Positions 25,411 to 33,225 of a DNA stretch of 64,000 bases are shown here, in pieces (positions within the stretch are counted from its first letter, which is position 1; each line of letters starts with the position of its first letter). The translations under genes and the position numbers were made by a program. This stretch comes from Pseudoclavibacter sp. RFBB5. Its GTDB lineage: Bacteria; Actinomycetota; Actinomycetes; Actinomycetales; Microbacteriaceae. The notes beneath the pieces were generated by a model that made no database searches, was not told the origin of the DNA, and saw only the letters and a program-made list of their open reading frames with translations. Location of the stretch: assembly GCF_002931555.1 (NCBI RefSeq), contig NZ_PSTZ01000005.1:248001-312000 (forward strand). The letters are read 5' to 3'.

Positions 25411-26220
25411 GTGACCGCTGCGAAGCGGGGATCTGCGGGGAAGCGCGTCTCGCCGGAGAAGAGCAGGCCGTCGATCTTCTGGTTCCTGGCGGCGATCGCC
25501 TTCCCGTTGAGCTGGCCGATCATGCGGTGGGAGATCAAGGGCGAGCTGCCGGTCGACGGCGCGTTCATCGTCGCCCCGAACCACACCAGCGAGATCGACC
25601 CGCTCATCATGGGGATGGCCGTCTGGAAGCTCGGCCGCGCGCCGCGCTTCATGGCGGCCGACCGGCTCTTCCGGGTGAAGGGGCTCGGCTGGATCCTCCG
25701 CAAGAGCGGGCAGATCCCCGTCTCGCGTGACGTCCGCGGCGCCAACCAGGCTGCCATCGCATCCGCGCAGCAGCTCGCACGCCTCGGCCAGGGCGTCATC
25801 ATCTACCCGGAGGGCACGCTAACCCGCGAGCCCGAGCTGTGGCCCATGCGCGGCAAGAACGGAGCCGCCCGAGTTGCGCTGAGTGCCGACATCCCGGTCT
25901 ACCCGACGGCGATCTGGGGCGCGCAGCACATCCTGCCCCGCTACTCCAAGAAGCTCACGCTGGGATGGCGCAAGACCATCACGGTGCACGTCGGCGAGCC
26001 CGTCAGCCTCGCCGAGTTCAGTGGGCGCATGCACAGCGCGAGCGCCATGAAGGGCGCGACTGAGCTCATCATGCACGACATCACGGGACTGCTCGAGGGC
26101 ATCCGCGGTGAGAAGGCTCCGACCGAGCTCTACGACCCGGCCAAGCACGGGCAGACGGAGCACGGCCGGTTCCCGCAGGACCGGGGCACCACCTCTCGGG
26201 AATCGGGGAGCGGGGCGTGA
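25411..26220 (+). CDS. 1-acyl-sn-glycerol-3-phosphate acyltransferase family protein
   Basis: This 269-residue PlsC-type acyltransferase has the catalytic NHTSEIDP (HX4D, about 61-68), the phosphate-binding YPEGTLTR (about 132-139) and the later motif VYPTAIWG. A hydrophobic N-terminal stretch (IFWFLAAIAFPLSW) suggests membrane association. It acylates lysophosphatidate in phospholipid synthesis. GTG lies 2 bp after the murA stop, with AGAGG upstream. The 3' end overlaps the gpsA GTG, placing the acyltransferase beside the enzyme that supplies glycerol-3-phosphate. The substrate acyl chain is unknown. Confidence 0.92.
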   Translation: MTAAKRGSAGKRVSPEKSRPSIFWFLAAIAFPLSWPIMRWEIKGELPVDGAFIVAPNHTSEIDPLIMGMAVWKLGRAPRFMAADRLFRVKGLGWILRKSGQIPVSRDVRGANQAAIASAQQLARLGQGVIIYPEGTLTREPELWPMRGKNGAARVALSADIPVYPTAIWGAQHILPRYSKKLTLGWRKTITVHVGEPVSLAEFSGRMHSASAMKGATELIMHDITGLLEGIRGEKAPTELYDPAKHGQTEHGRFPQDRGTTSRESGSGA

Positions 26221-27224
26221 GCTCCGTGCAGCGCGCCGTCGTGCTCGGCAGCGGCAGCTGGGGCACCACGTTCGCGAAGGTGCTCGCGGACGCGGGGCAC
26301 GAGGTGACCATCTGGGCTCGCCGTCCTGAGGTCGCGAACGAGATCAACGAGTCGCACCGCAACACGGGCTACCTGCCCGGCATCGACCTGCCGAGGAACC
26401 TGCGCGCGACGCCGGACCTCGTCGAGGCGGTTCGAGGGCAGCACTTCGTCTTCGTGTCGGTGCCCGCGCAGACAGCGCGCGAGCTCGCCGGGCAGCTCGC
26501 CACCCTCATCGACGACGACGCGGTCGTCGTGAGCCTCATGAAGGGCGTCGAGCGCTCGAGCGGCCTCCGCATGAGCCAGGTGCTCACAGGCGTCCTGGAC
26601 CTCCCGGCCGAGCGCATCGCGGTCGCCAGCGGGCCCAACATCGCGCTCGAGATCGCGAAGGAGCAGCCGACCGCCATCGTCGTCGCGTCGGATAGCGAGG
26701 CGACGGCCGTGAGCGTCGCGAAACTCGCCCGCAACGGCTACCTGAAGTCGTTCGTGAACGTCGACGTGGTCGGCACCGAGTTCGGCGGGGTCCTCAAGAA
26801 CCTCATCGCGATCGCCGTCGGCATCGTCGACGGCGTCGGCTACGGCGAGAACACCAAGGCGTCGGTCATGACGCGCGGCCTCGCCGAGATCTCCGACTTC
26901 GCCGTCGCCATGGGCGCCCAGGCGTCGACCATGATCGGATTGGCCGGGCTCGGCGACCTCATCGCGACCTGCGAATCCCCGCTCTCGCGGAACTTCACGG
27001 CCGGCAGGCTCCTGGGGCAGGGCTACGTCTACGACGACGTCGTCGCGCAGATGCAGCAGACGGCCGAAGGGCTTCGGTCGGTCGGCGCGATCCTCGAGCT
27101 CGCCGAGCGCCACGGTGTCGACATGCCCATCGCGACGCAGATCGACGACGTCCTCCACGGCCGCATGAGCCCCGCCGACCTGGCACCGCACCTCGCGACC
27201 GACGACGGACCGAGCGGCGAGTAG
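26217..27224 (+). CDS. gpsA: Glycerol-3-phosphate dehydrogenase [NAD(P)+]
   Basis: GpsA has 335 residues and reduces dihydroxyacetone phosphate to sn-glycerol-3-phosphate for phospholipids. It shows nucleotide-binding VLGSGSWGTTFAKVLADAG (about 7-25), SLMKGVE, ASGPNIALEIA (about 141) and the catalytic Lys region NLIAIAVGIVDGVGYGENTKA (split, about 198-218) with EISDF. The GTG start overlaps the acyltransferase TGA by 3 bp. The next gene starts about 70 bp later with its own promoter-like box, so the leuC-gpsA run may end here. Confidence 0.96.
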   Translation: MSSVQRAVVLGSGSWGTTFAKVLADAGHEVTIWARRPEVANEINESHRNTGYLPGIDLPRNLRATPDLVEAVRGQHFVFVSVPAQTARELAGQLATLIDDDAVVVSLMKGVERSSGLRMSQVLTGVLDLPAERIAVASGPNIALEIAKEQPTAIVVASDSEATAVSVAKLARNGYLKSFVNVDVVGTEFGGVLKNLIAIAVGIVDGVGYGENTKASVMTRGLAEISDFAVAMGAQASTMIGLAGLGDLIATCESPLSRNFTAGRLLGQGYVYDDVVAQMQQTAEGLRSVGAILELAERHGVDMPIATQIDDVLHGRMSPADLAPHLATDDGPSGE

Positions 27225-27250
27225 CGCCCGGTCCCAGCCTGGCGACCCCG

Positions 27251-27256
27251 TACCCT
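27251..27256 (+). promoter_or_regulatory. -10 element (TACCCT) upstream of ddl
   Basis: TACCCT stands 7 nt before GTG 27264. It would give either a leaderless ddl transcript from that GTG or a leader of about 33 nt carrying the GGAAGGAA SD of ATG 27297. Confidence 0.35.
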
Positions 27257-27296
27257 TGATGCGGTGAGCGAAGAGTCGCTCGTGGAAGGAACCCTC

Positions 27297-28487
27297 ATGT
27301 CGACCGCTCAGCCGAACGCCACCGCAGTCGCAGACTCGCGGCCCCTCATCGCCATCGTCTTCGGCGGCCGATCGAGCGAGCACGCGATCTCGTGCGCCAC
27401 GGCGAGCGGTGTCCTCGGCGCGATCGACCGCGACAAGTACCGTGTCCTGCCGATCGGCATCACGCGGGATGGCGCCTGGGTGCTGGAGGACGACGACGCG
27501 GACAAGTTCGCGCTCGACCCCGAGAACCTGCCCGAGGTCGTCGACAACGGCACGCGCATCCACCTGCCGGACTCCGCGAAGCACCGCGAGGTGACCGTCT
27601 CCCGAGTCGAGGGTGACGCCCTGGGTGCCGAAGCCGGTGCCGAGCTCACGGAGCGCACGTCGCTCGGCGAGGTCGACCTCGTCTTCCCGATCCTGCACGG
27701 CCCGTTCGGAGAGGACGGAACCGTGCAGGGCATGCTCGAGCTCGTCGGTCTGCCCTTCGTGGGGTCGTCGGTGCTCGCCGCGAGCGTCGGCATGGACAAG
27801 CACTACACGAAGATCGTGCTGCGGGATGCCGGCCTGCAGGTCGCGGCCGGCGTCACGATCACGCAGCATCAGTGGGACACCCAGGGTGAGTCGCTGGCGG
27901 CTGAGGTCATCGACCAGCTCGGGCTTCCGGTGTTCATCAAGCCGGCCCGCGCCGGCTCGAGCGTCGGAGTGAGCAAGGTCGCTGCGCTCGAGGAGTTCGC
28001 CGGCGCCATGGCCACAGCCCTCGCTGAGGACGACCACGTGCTCGTCGAGGCGGCAGTCGCCGGCCGAGAGGTCGAGATCGCCGTGCTCGAGTCGCGTCCA
28101 GGGGAGCGTGCGCGCGCGTCCGTCGCCGGCGAGATCGTCATGACGAAGGCGGAGTTCTACGACTTCGAGGCGAAGTACCTCGACGACTCAGGTGTCGAGT
28201 TGCGCTGCCCCGCCGATCTGAGCGACGAGCTGCTCGAGGAGATGGCGGAGCTCGGCGTCCGCGCCTTCGAGGCGCTCGGCGCGTCCGGTCTCGCGCGCGT
28301 CGACTTCTTCCTCACCGACGAGGGCTTCGTCGTCAACGAGATCAACACGATGCCCGGTTTCACGCCCATCTCCATGTTCCCGAAGTGCTGGCAGGCGAGC
28401 GGCATGAGCTACCCGGAGCTCATCACCGAGCTCATCGAGGTGGCGAGCGCGCACGCCGCGGCCCGCGAGGCGCGCCTCACGCGCTAG
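27297..28487 (+). CDS. ddl: D-alanine--D-alanine ligase family protein
   Basis: This 396-residue ATP-grasp ligase joins two D-Ala for the peptidoglycan stem. Motifs are IVFGGRSSEHAISCATA (about 17-33), GPFGEDGTVQG (about 138-148), KPARAGSSVGVSK (about 217-229) and the C-terminal metal/ADP segment VNEINTMPGFTPISMFP (about 346-362). ATG 27297 is preferred because GGAAGGAA lies 5-7 nt upstream. GTG 27264 is the leaderless alternative, adding 11 residues. Position after murA and gpsA fits a cell-envelope cluster. Confidence 0.94.
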   Translation: MSTAQPNATAVADSRPLIAIVFGGRSSEHAISCATASGVLGAIDRDKYRVLPIGITRDGAWVLEDDDADKFALDPENLPEVVDNGTRIHLPDSAKHREVTVSRVEGDALGAEAGAELTERTSLGEVDLVFPILHGPFGEDGTVQGMLELVGLPFVGSSVLAASVGMDKHYTKIVLRDAGLQVAAGVTITQHQWDTQGESLAAEVIDQLGLPVFIKPARAGSSVGVSKVAALEEFAGAMATALAEDDHVLVEAAVAGREVEIAVLESRPGERARASVAGEIVMTKAEFYDFEAKYLDDSGVELRCPADLSDELLEEMAELGVRAFEALGASGLARVDFFLTDEGFVVNEINTMPGFTPISMFPKCWQASGMSYPELITELIEVASAHAAAREARLTR

Positions 28488-28542
28488 CGGCGGGGCTCGG
28501 GCGGCCCTGGGGGAGAGCACCCGGAAGCGACCTGGTGGGCCG

Positions 28543-29040
28543 CTACTGGGAGCCGAGCACGTCGTCGGCGCCCACGCAGGCGCCCGTCTTCGGCAGCTTC
28601 TCGACCGCATCCTCGAGGTCGATGAGCACGGCCGTCCCGGACACGACGTCTGAGTCGAGGATGACCTCGACGGCGGGCGTGCGACCGTAGCTCGTGAAGC
28701 GGTACGTGGGGGCCTGACTGTCGTCGAGCACCCAGTCGATGCCGTTGAGGTTCTGGCAGTAGTCGGTGGTCGGCCCCGGGGTCGGCACGCCGCAGCGCAG
28801 CAGCACGCTGGCCGGGGTGCCCCACGCGCCGGTGGCCTGCGCGTTCGTGAGCCGCAGCTCGAGCCCGTCGACGGTGGAGGGGAGACGGACCGAGACTTCC
28901 GCGCACTCCGGCGCTGCCGCGTCCGGCGCGGGTTCCATGGGCACGCTGGCGCTGTTGCAGGCGGCCAGCAGCACGATGGATGCGGCGGTCGCGACCACGG
29001 CGGAGCCGATTCGAGAGGCGGAGCGAGAGGTTCGAAGCAT
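28543..29040 (-). CDS. DUF3515 family lipoprotein
   Basis: This 165-residue protein has a lipoprotein signal (ASRIGSAVVATAASIVLLAACNS; lipobox LAAC with Cys at about 28). The mature part shows the DUF3515 pattern of actinobacteria: LPSTVDGLELRLT, AWGTPASVLLRCGVPTPGP, and NGIDWVLDD. The ATG has GGGAG upstream on the minus strand. It sits between ddl and thiL, convergent to ddl, a neighbourhood conserved in actinobacteria. Function is unknown; it should be anchored on the outer face of the membrane. Confidence 0.87.
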   Translation of the reverse strand: MLRTSRSASRIGSAVVATAASIVLLAACNSASVPMEPAPDAAAPECAEVSVRLPSTVDGLELRLTNAQATGAWGTPASVLLRCGVPTPGPTTDYCQNLNGIDWVLDDSQAPTYRFTSYGRTPAVEVILDSDVVSGTAVLIDLEDAVEKLPKTGACVGADDVLGSQ

Positions 29041-29052
29041 TTGCTCCCAGGC

Positions 29053-29058
29053 TATCGT
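29053..29058 (+). promoter_or_regulatory. -10 element (TATCGT) for leaderless thiL
   Basis: TATCGT is followed after 6 nt by GTG 29065. It lies in the 24-bp gap between the divergent start codons of the lipoprotein and thiL. Confidence 0.5.
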
Positions 29059-29064
29059 GAACGG

Positions 29065-30198
29065 GTGCCCGCCCTTTCCGATGAAGCGTCCCGCCGTCCC
29101 GCTGCTGCCGTGTTCACGGTCGGCGAATGCGGCGAAGCCGAGCTGCTGCGGCGCATTCTCGCCAGGGTTCCCGCTGCCAGAGCCGGGGTGCTCGGAGCCG
29201 GTGACGACGCTGCCGTCCTGGCGGCCGGCGACGGGAGGGTCGTCATCACGACCGACCTCATGATCGAGGGACCGGACTTCCGTCTCGCCTGGTCGTCGGC
29301 TCGCGACCTCGCCCGCAAGGCGTGTGCCTCGAACCTCGCCGACGTCGCGGCCATGGGCGCCGCGCCGACCGCGATCACCGTGGCGCTCGCGCTCCCCGGC
29401 GAGACGGCGGTCTCCTGGGTCGAGGAGCTGGCCGAGGGCTTCGCCGAGGCCCTCCGCGAGATGGCTCCAGACTGCGGCGTCATCGGCGGTGACCTCTCGA
29501 CGAGCGGGCAGCTCGTGATCGCGATCACGGCGTTCGGCGACCTGGGCGGAGGAGAGCCGGTGCCGCGGTCCGGGGCGGCGGCCGGCGATGTCCTGGCCCT
29601 CAGCGGCCCGGCCGGGCGCAGCGGTGCGGGGCTCTCGCTGCTCTATGCCCTGGCCCGGGATGCGCGGGGCGAGGCGCTCGCCGAGGGCATCGCGGCCCTG
29701 CGCTCGCGCGGCGACGCCGTCGCGGCCGTGGTCGACTGGCATCTCGCGCCCACGATCGACGCCTCGCTGGGGCTCGCGGCCAGGGAGGCCGGCGCGACGG
29801 CGATGATGGATGTCTCCGATGGCCTCCTCCTCGATGCGACCAGGCTGGCCCGGGCCAGCGGTGTGCGGCTCGAGATCGACACCTCAGTGCTCGGCTCCGA
29901 CATCGAAGCGGTCGACGCGGCGCTGCGCGCCGCGATGCCGGAGCTCGACGAGACCCAGCGGCGGGCGCGCGCCGTGGAGCTCGTCGTGGTCGGCGGCGAG
30001 GACCACGGGCTGCTGGCGGCCTTTCCGGCCTGGGCGACGCTGCCGGACGGGTTCCGCGCGATCGGGCGGGTGCATCCGGCCGCAGACGGGGCCGCTTCGG
30101 CGGTGCGCGTCGACGGTGAGCCGAGGGATGCGCGGGGCTGGGACCCCTACGCCTGGGACTTCTCGGCGTCTGATTCCTCGACGGGCAGTGCCTCGTAG
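29065..30198 (+). CDS. thiL: Thiamine-phosphate kinase
   Basis: ThiL (377 residues) phosphorylates thiamine monophosphate to thiamine pyrophosphate. It has the PurM-like fold: GAGDDAAVLA (about 40), TTDLMIEGPDF (about 62-72), NLADVAAMGA (about 89-98), GGDLSTSG (about 134) and MMDVSDGLLLDATRLA (about 247-262). GTG 29065 is chosen because TATCGT lies 6 nt upstream and the protein N-terminus is then short. A TTG 24 bp further upstream would overlap the lipoprotein start. The 3' end overlaps the rsmD 3' end by 52 bp, with coding on both strands. Confidence 0.93.
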   Translation: MPALSDEASRRPAAAVFTVGECGEAELLRRILARVPAARAGVLGAGDDAAVLAAGDGRVVITTDLMIEGPDFRLAWSSARDLARKACASNLADVAAMGAAPTAITVALALPGETAVSWVEELAEGFAEALREMAPDCGVIGGDLSTSGQLVIAITAFGDLGGGEPVPRSGAAAGDVLALSGPAGRSGAGLSLLYALARDARGEALAEGIAALRSRGDAVAAVVDWHLAPTIDASLGLAAREAGATAMMDVSDGLLLDATRLARASGVRLEIDTSVLGSDIEAVDAALRAAMPELDETQRRARAVELVVVGGEDHGLLAAFPAWATLPDGFRAIGRVHPAADGAASAVRVDGEPRDARGWDPYAWDFSASDSSTGSAS

Positions 30199-30758
30199 CT
30201 GTACACGATCGTCTCGCCGTAGGCTTTGCGGCGCAGCGGATCGAAGCTGTGCGGAACGGTCGGGGCGGGGGAGCGCGAGCCGCGTTCGATCACGACGACC
30301 GCCTCGGGCGCCAGGTGCGGCATCAGCGCCTCGAGCGCCTCCGCGAGCTCCGCCTCGCCGAGTTCGTATGGCGGGTCGATGAACACGAGCTCGAAACGCT
30401 GGGCAGGGGGAGTGCGGAGGAAGCTCGACACGGCGCTCTGCGCGACACGCGTCGTCACCGTGCGGCGGCCCTGCTCACGCGTCACGCGAGCGAGCAGCTC
30501 GGCGTTGGCGCGCAGCACGGCCGTGGCCGCTTTGGACTGCTCGACGAGCACGGCGCTGGACGCGCCTCGGCTGAGCGCCTCGAACGCCAGCGCCCCGGAA
30601 CCCGCGTACAGGTCGAGCACGGCGACACCGCCGAGATCGAGCAGCGACTCGAGCGACGAGAACATCGCCTCCCGGACGCGGTCGCTCGTCGGACGAGTGC
30701 CGCTCTTGGGAACGGAGAGCGAGTGGCCCCTGGCGGCTCCTGCGATGATGCGTGTCAC
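30147..30758 (-). CDS. rsmD: 16S rRNA (guanine(966)-N(2))-methyltransferase
   Basis: RsmD (203 residues) methylates G966 of 16S rRNA. Motifs are TRIIAGAARG at the N-terminus, RPTSDRVREAMFSSL (about 24-38), the SAM loop VLDLYAGSGALAFEALSRGA (split, about 47-66) and the catalytic FIDPPYE (about 130). Start GTG 30758 is 6 nt downstream of a minus-strand TACGAT. Longer in-frame readings upstream are low-complexity. It is convergent with thiL, overlapping it by 52 bp, and divergent from the second moxR gene. In many actinobacteria rsmD lies close to coaD; here about 8 kb separates them. Confidence 0.95.
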   Translation of the reverse strand: MTRIIAGAARGHSLSVPKSGTRPTSDRVREAMFSSLESLLDLGGVAVLDLYAGSGALAFEALSRGASSAVLVEQSKAATAVLRANAELLARVTREQGRRTVTTRVAQSAVSSFLRTPPAQRFELVFIDPPYELGEAELAEALEALMPHLAPEAVVVIERGSRSPAPTVPHSFDPLRRKAYGETIVYSYEALPVEESDAEKSQA

Positions 30759-30764
30759 GGAGCG

Positions 30765-30770
30765 ATCGTA
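30765..30770 (-). promoter_or_regulatory. -10 element (TACGAT) for leaderless rsmD
   Basis: TACGAT on the minus strand has 6 nt to GTG 30758. Confidence 0.5.
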
Positions 30771-30864
30771 GCCGTGAGGCCGCGACTGCATGCACAGTGG
30801 CGAGCTTCTGGCCGAACTTGTCGGGGGTGCGTGGAATGATGGGCACTTGAATTCGGAGGTGGCC

Positions 30865-31908
30865 ATGGAACACGGCAACAGCGCGGAGACCGCGGCGGCG
30901 ACGGCCCTGTCAGCCGCGCCTACTGGGCGCGAGCGCGCATCGAGCACAGCCGTTGCGCTGCAGGATGGCGCGCGTCAGATCCGCGAGAGCGTGTCGTCGG
31001 TCATCTCGGGGAAAGACGAGCAGGTGCATCTCGCCGTCGTCGTGCTCCTTGCCGGTGGTCACCTGCTGGTGGAGGACGTGCCCGGCGTCGGCAAGACGGT
31101 GCTCGCGAAGACGCTCGCGGCGGCGATGGACTCGAGCGTGAGCCGCATCCAGTTCACCCCTGACCTCCTGCCGTCGGACGTGACGGGTGTCGCGATCTAC
31201 GACCAGGTCGAGCGCCGCTTCGAGTTCCAGCAGGGCCCGGTGTTCGCGAACGTCGTCATCGGCGATGAGATCAACCGCGCCTCCCCGAAGACCCAGTCGG
31301 CGCTCCTGGAGTGCATGGAGGAGGGCCAGGTCACGGTCGACGGCGTCACGCACAAGCTCCCCGCGCCGTTCACGGTGTTCGCCACGCAGAACCCTTCGGA
31401 GATGGAAGGCACGTACGCGCTCCCCGAGGCGCAGCGGGACCGCTTCATGGCGCGGATGTCGATGGGCTACCCCGAGCGCGACGACGAGCTCGCGATGGTC
31501 GACCGCCGAGACTCGAGCGACCCCCTCGCCAGCGTGCGCGCCTCGCTGAGCGCGACCGACGTATCGACCATGATCGAGCAGGCCTCGCGAATCTACGTGG
31601 CCCCCGCCATCAAGCAGTACATCGTCGATCTCGCGAGGGCCACGCGCGAGCATCCAGATGTGCGCGTCGGCGTGAGCCCCCGCGCCACTCTGCACCTCGT
31701 CCGCGCCTCGCGCGCGGCTGCGGCGGTCGCCGGACGCGACTTCGTCGTGCCGGACGACGTCGCAAAGCTCGTCGGTCCCGTCTTCGCGCACCGTCTCGTG
31801 CTGAGCGCCCGCGGGTCGAGGGGCACCGCCGCGTCTGCATCCGCCGCCCGCATCATCGACCAGATCTCGCAGCAGATCGCCGTCCCAACGAGCGCGGCGA
31901 CCGCGTAG
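30865..31908 (+). CDS. MoxR-family AAA+ ATPase (locus B)
   Basis: This 347-residue MoxR ATPase carries Walker A EDVPGVGKT, the signature FTPDLLPSDVTG, Walker B IGDEINRASPKTQ, sensor FATQNPSE and LPEAQRDRF. It has a disordered Ala/Thr-rich N-terminus of about 35 residues. ATG 30865 has CGGAGG upstream. The organisation matches locus A (moxR, DUF58, transglutaminase), but here no kinase, phosphatase or FHA genes are attached. The stop is 3 bp before the next GTG. It is thought to remodel or activate the DUF58/transglutaminase partners. Confidence 0.95.
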   Translation: MEHGNSAETAAATALSAAPTGRERASSTAVALQDGARQIRESVSSVISGKDEQVHLAVVVLLAGGHLLVEDVPGVGKTVLAKTLAAAMDSSVSRIQFTPDLLPSDVTGVAIYDQVERRFEFQQGPVFANVVIGDEINRASPKTQSALLECMEEGQVTVDGVTHKLPAPFTVFATQNPSEMEGTYALPEAQRDRFMARMSMGYPERDDELAMVDRRDSSDPLASVRASLSATDVSTMIEQASRIYVAPAIKQYIVDLARATREHPDVRVGVSPRATLHLVRASRAAAAVAGRDFVVPDDVAKLVGPVFAHRLVLSARGSRGTAASASAARIIDQISQQIAVPTSAATA

Positions 31909-31911
31909 CGC

Positions 31912-33225
31912 GTGGCGACGAAGCGCATCGAGAGGCGGCTGAGACCCACCAGCCGAGCCATCGGCCTGGTGGTGGTCGGCGTGCTGCTCGGAGCCGCCGC
32001 CGTGGTCTTCGGTCGGGGCGAGCTGCTCGCCCTCGGTGGGTTCCTCGTCGCGTTGCCGCTCGTCGCCTACGTGCTTCGCCTCATCTGGCGCCCGCGCCTC
32101 GAGGCCGAGCGCACGATCTACCCGACGACGCTCGCCGTGGGTGATCGGATGCGAGTGGTCACGGAGGTCCGCAACCGGTCCTGGATCGCGCTCGAGCCGA
32201 GTTCCTACCTGGATCTGCTGCCTGGTGCGGAGCCGTCCAGCGTCGGCGGCGTGCTGCCGGCGATCGGCTCACGCATCAACCGCAACGAGGACAAGCGGCG
32301 TCGCCGGGTCGCCTACGGTGTGGATTCGATGCGGCGCGGAGTCCACGAGGTCGGGCCCCTGTTCTTCGACAACATGGACGGCCTCGGCCTGACCCGGCGA
32401 GTCCTGAAGATCGGTGAGGCGACCGAGGTCGAGGTGTGGCCACGCGTCGTCGACCTGCCGGCGATGTCGGTGCCGAGCGGCAAGAGCGGCGGCGAGGTCG
32501 AGGCCGGTGTCGCGCAGTCGGGTGACTCCGACGACGTGCTCACCCGCGACTACCGACGAGGGGACCCGCTGCGACGCATCCACTGGCGTGCGACGGCGCA
32601 CGCGGGAGAGCTACGCGTCCGCCAGGAGGAGCACCACGCCGAGGACACCTCCGTGGTGATCCTCGACACGAGCGGGGCACCCGCAGTCGAGGAGCCGAAG
32701 GCGCCGATGACGATCATCGACCTCATGAACGAGCAGGCCAGTCCGTCGACTGCCGTGGATGCGGAGTTCGAGCTCGCGGTCTCTCTCGCCGCTTCGGTCC
32801 TCGCACGCTTCCACCGCTTCGGGTACGAGACCGAGCTCTTCGAGACGCACGCCGCTCTCGACGGCGACGCCGAGAGCACGCGCACGCCGTCGGAGGAGGC
32901 CCTCGAAGGGGTCATGCGCCGACTCATGCTCACGCAGCCCGACGCCGAGCGACGGGAGGCCTGCGCCGAGGTCGTCGACGACATCTCCCGCGTGGCGCGC
33001 ACTCCCGTCGTCTACGTGCACCGTCACCTGGGCGGGGAAGGCCTGGCCGCCATCCGATCGCTCTCGTCCGTCGCCTCGCCAGCCCTCGCGCTGCTCGTCT
33101 CCGACGGGCCCGTGCCCCCGGCCACCCTGACGTCGTTCACGGAAGCCGGTTGGAACGTCGCCGTCTACTCACCCGCCCGCGCGCGGCCGTTCACGCCCGT
33201 GCTCGAGCTGGAGGCCACCGTATGA
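31912..33225 (+). CDS. DUF58 domain membrane protein (locus B)
   Basis: The protein has 437 residues. Two adjacent TM helices (about 17-57: IGLVVVGVLLGAAAVVF, then LLALGGFLVALPLVAYVL) precede a beta-rich domain and the DUF58 core YRRGDPLRRIHWRATA (about 214-229). The vWA metal-site Asp is kept (ILDTSG, Asp252), unlike the locus A paralogue. An insertion of about 30 residues (VEEPKAPMTIIDLMNEQ) follows. The 3' end overlaps the transglutaminase ATG by 4 bp, so translational coupling is likely. Its role is as a membrane adaptor in the MoxR module. Confidence 0.92.
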   Translation: MATKRIERRLRPTSRAIGLVVVGVLLGAAAVVFGRGELLALGGFLVALPLVAYVLRLIWRPRLEAERTIYPTTLAVGDRMRVVTEVRNRSWIALEPSSYLDLLPGAEPSSVGGVLPAIGSRINRNEDKRRRRVAYGVDSMRRGVHEVGPLFFDNMDGLGLTRRVLKIGEATEVEVWPRVVDLPAMSVPSGKSGGEVEAGVAQSGDSDDVLTRDYRRGDPLRRIHWRATAHAGELRVRQEEHHAEDTSVVILDTSGAPAVEEPKAPMTIIDLMNEQASPSTAVDAEFELAVSLAASVLARFHRFGYETELFETHAALDGDAESTRTPSEEALEGVMRRLMLTQPDAERREACAEVVDDISRVARTPVVYVHRHLGGEGLAAIRSLSSVASPALALLVSDGPVPPATLTSFTEAGWNVAVYSPARARPFTPVLELEATV

